NCBI GenBank assembly: GCA_003641555.1 | Contig: QNAT01000089.1 | Coordinates: 1-5,893, forward strand | Direction: 5' to 3' | Length of the DNA stretch: 5,893 nucleotides | Origin: Thermotoga sp. | GTDB taxonomy: Bacteria; Thermotogota; Thermotogae; B3-G13 | Part shown: positions 5,592 through 5,893 of the stretch, in pieces | Position numbering within the stretch: position 1 is the first letter of the stretch | How the letters are laid out: every line of letters starts with the position of its first letter | Program-made: the position numbers and the translations under genes | The notes under the pieces: model-generated | Database searches by the model: none | What the model was told of the DNA's origin: nothing | Seen by the model: the letters and a program-made list of their open reading frames with translations, nothing else

Positions 5592-5893
5592 CTAACTACT
5601 CACTTTATCAGTAGATGCAGTGGGTTGATGAACTTTCTCTCTGAATATCCAGACTTTAACACCTAACTGTCCATATTTTGTAATTGCAAGGGTAAATCCA
5701 TAATCGATATCCGCTCTTAAAGTATGAAGGGGAACTCTTCCTTCTCTATACCAAACTGTACGAGCTATTTCCGCTCCGTTTAGCCTGCCTGAAATAGAGA
5801 TTTTCACCCCTTTGGCTCCCCTACTCAGTGAACGGCTTATTGCCCTTTTCATGGCATGCTTAAAGGAGACTCTTCGCTCGATCTGGTATGCAA
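5592..5893 (-). CDS. rpsC: 30S ribosomal protein S3, C-terminal 99 residues (5' end beyond the window)
   Basis: S3 forms part of the mRNA entry tunnel and has helicase activity with S4 and S5. The frame is open to the right edge, reading [20 protein letters not shown] and so on, so only the C-terminal domain is present. Diagnostic motifs are [33 protein letters not shown], the [18 protein letters not shown] block, and [10 protein letters not shown], followed by a short tail ending TDKVSS. The N-terminal KH domain lies outside the window. The methionine at 5850-5852 is internal to the conserved RxAMKRAI helix and is not the start. The stop TAG (5592-5594) overlaps the rplP ribosome site. Upstream rplV and rpsS are expected to the right. 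Confidence 0.98.
   Translation of the reverse strand, partial: AYQIERRVSFKHAMKRAISRSLSRGAKGVKISISGRLNGAEIARTVWYREGRVPLHTLRADIDYGFTLAITKYGQLGVKVWIFREKVHQPTASTDKVSS

Overview
The window is a single block of ribosomal protein genes, all read from the minus strand, so the operon runs from right to left. The order is rpsC (3' part), rplP, rpmC, rpsQ, rplN, rplX, a small unassigned ORF, rplE, rpsN, rpsH, rplF, rplR, rpsE, rpmD, rplO and secY (5' part). This is the conserved bacterial S10-spc gene order: the end of the S10 section (S3, L16, L29, S17) followed by the spc section (L14 to SecY). Every family is recognisable from its protein sequence.

The proteins most resemble those of Thermotogota. 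The SecY N-terminus (MWK...NAFEIPELR, FTMSVTPYI, REGEEGRKK..KYTR.LTLL), L14 (start [30 protein letters not shown]), S17 ([15 protein letters not shown]) and L5 ([17 protein letters not shown]) are close to my recollection of Thermotoga homologues. S14 is the zinc-binding short form and L24 carries a C-terminal Cys4 zinc ribbon, both compatible with that group. The DNA is AT-rich (roughly 40% G+C by eye). Order and genus cannot be settled from this window.

Layout: the genes are packed very tightly. Neighbours overlap by 4 nt (TTGA or ATGA at rplP/rpmC, rpsQ/rplN, rplX/small ORF; rpmD/rplO by 1 or 4 nt), abut exactly (rplO/secY), or lie 4 to 28 nt apart with a strong Shine-Dalgarno sequence, usually AAGGAGG, in the gap. 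I see no internal promoter, terminator, tRNA, repeat array, CRISPR or transposase gene. One polycistronic transcript coming from the right and leaving to the left fits best.

The one departure from the textbook layout is a 206-nt interval between rplX and rplE. It holds a 64-codon ORF that overlaps the rplX stop by 4 nt and ends just before the rplE Shine-Dalgarno. It also contains a long imperfect inverted repeat. It could be a small coupled gene, a structured leader for rplE, or the remnant of a small non-autonomous insertion. A second oddity is a set of substitutions in S5 at normally Arg/Gly positions, one of them matching a known E. coli ribosomal-ambiguity site. Otherwise this is an ordinary housekeeping region, and I found no convincing new system beyond the rplX-rplE interval.

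The genes supply the small-subunit proteins S3, S17, S14, S8 and S5, the large-subunit proteins L16, L29, L14, L24, L5, L6, L18, L30 and L15, and the membrane channel SecY, linking ribosome assembly to protein export.
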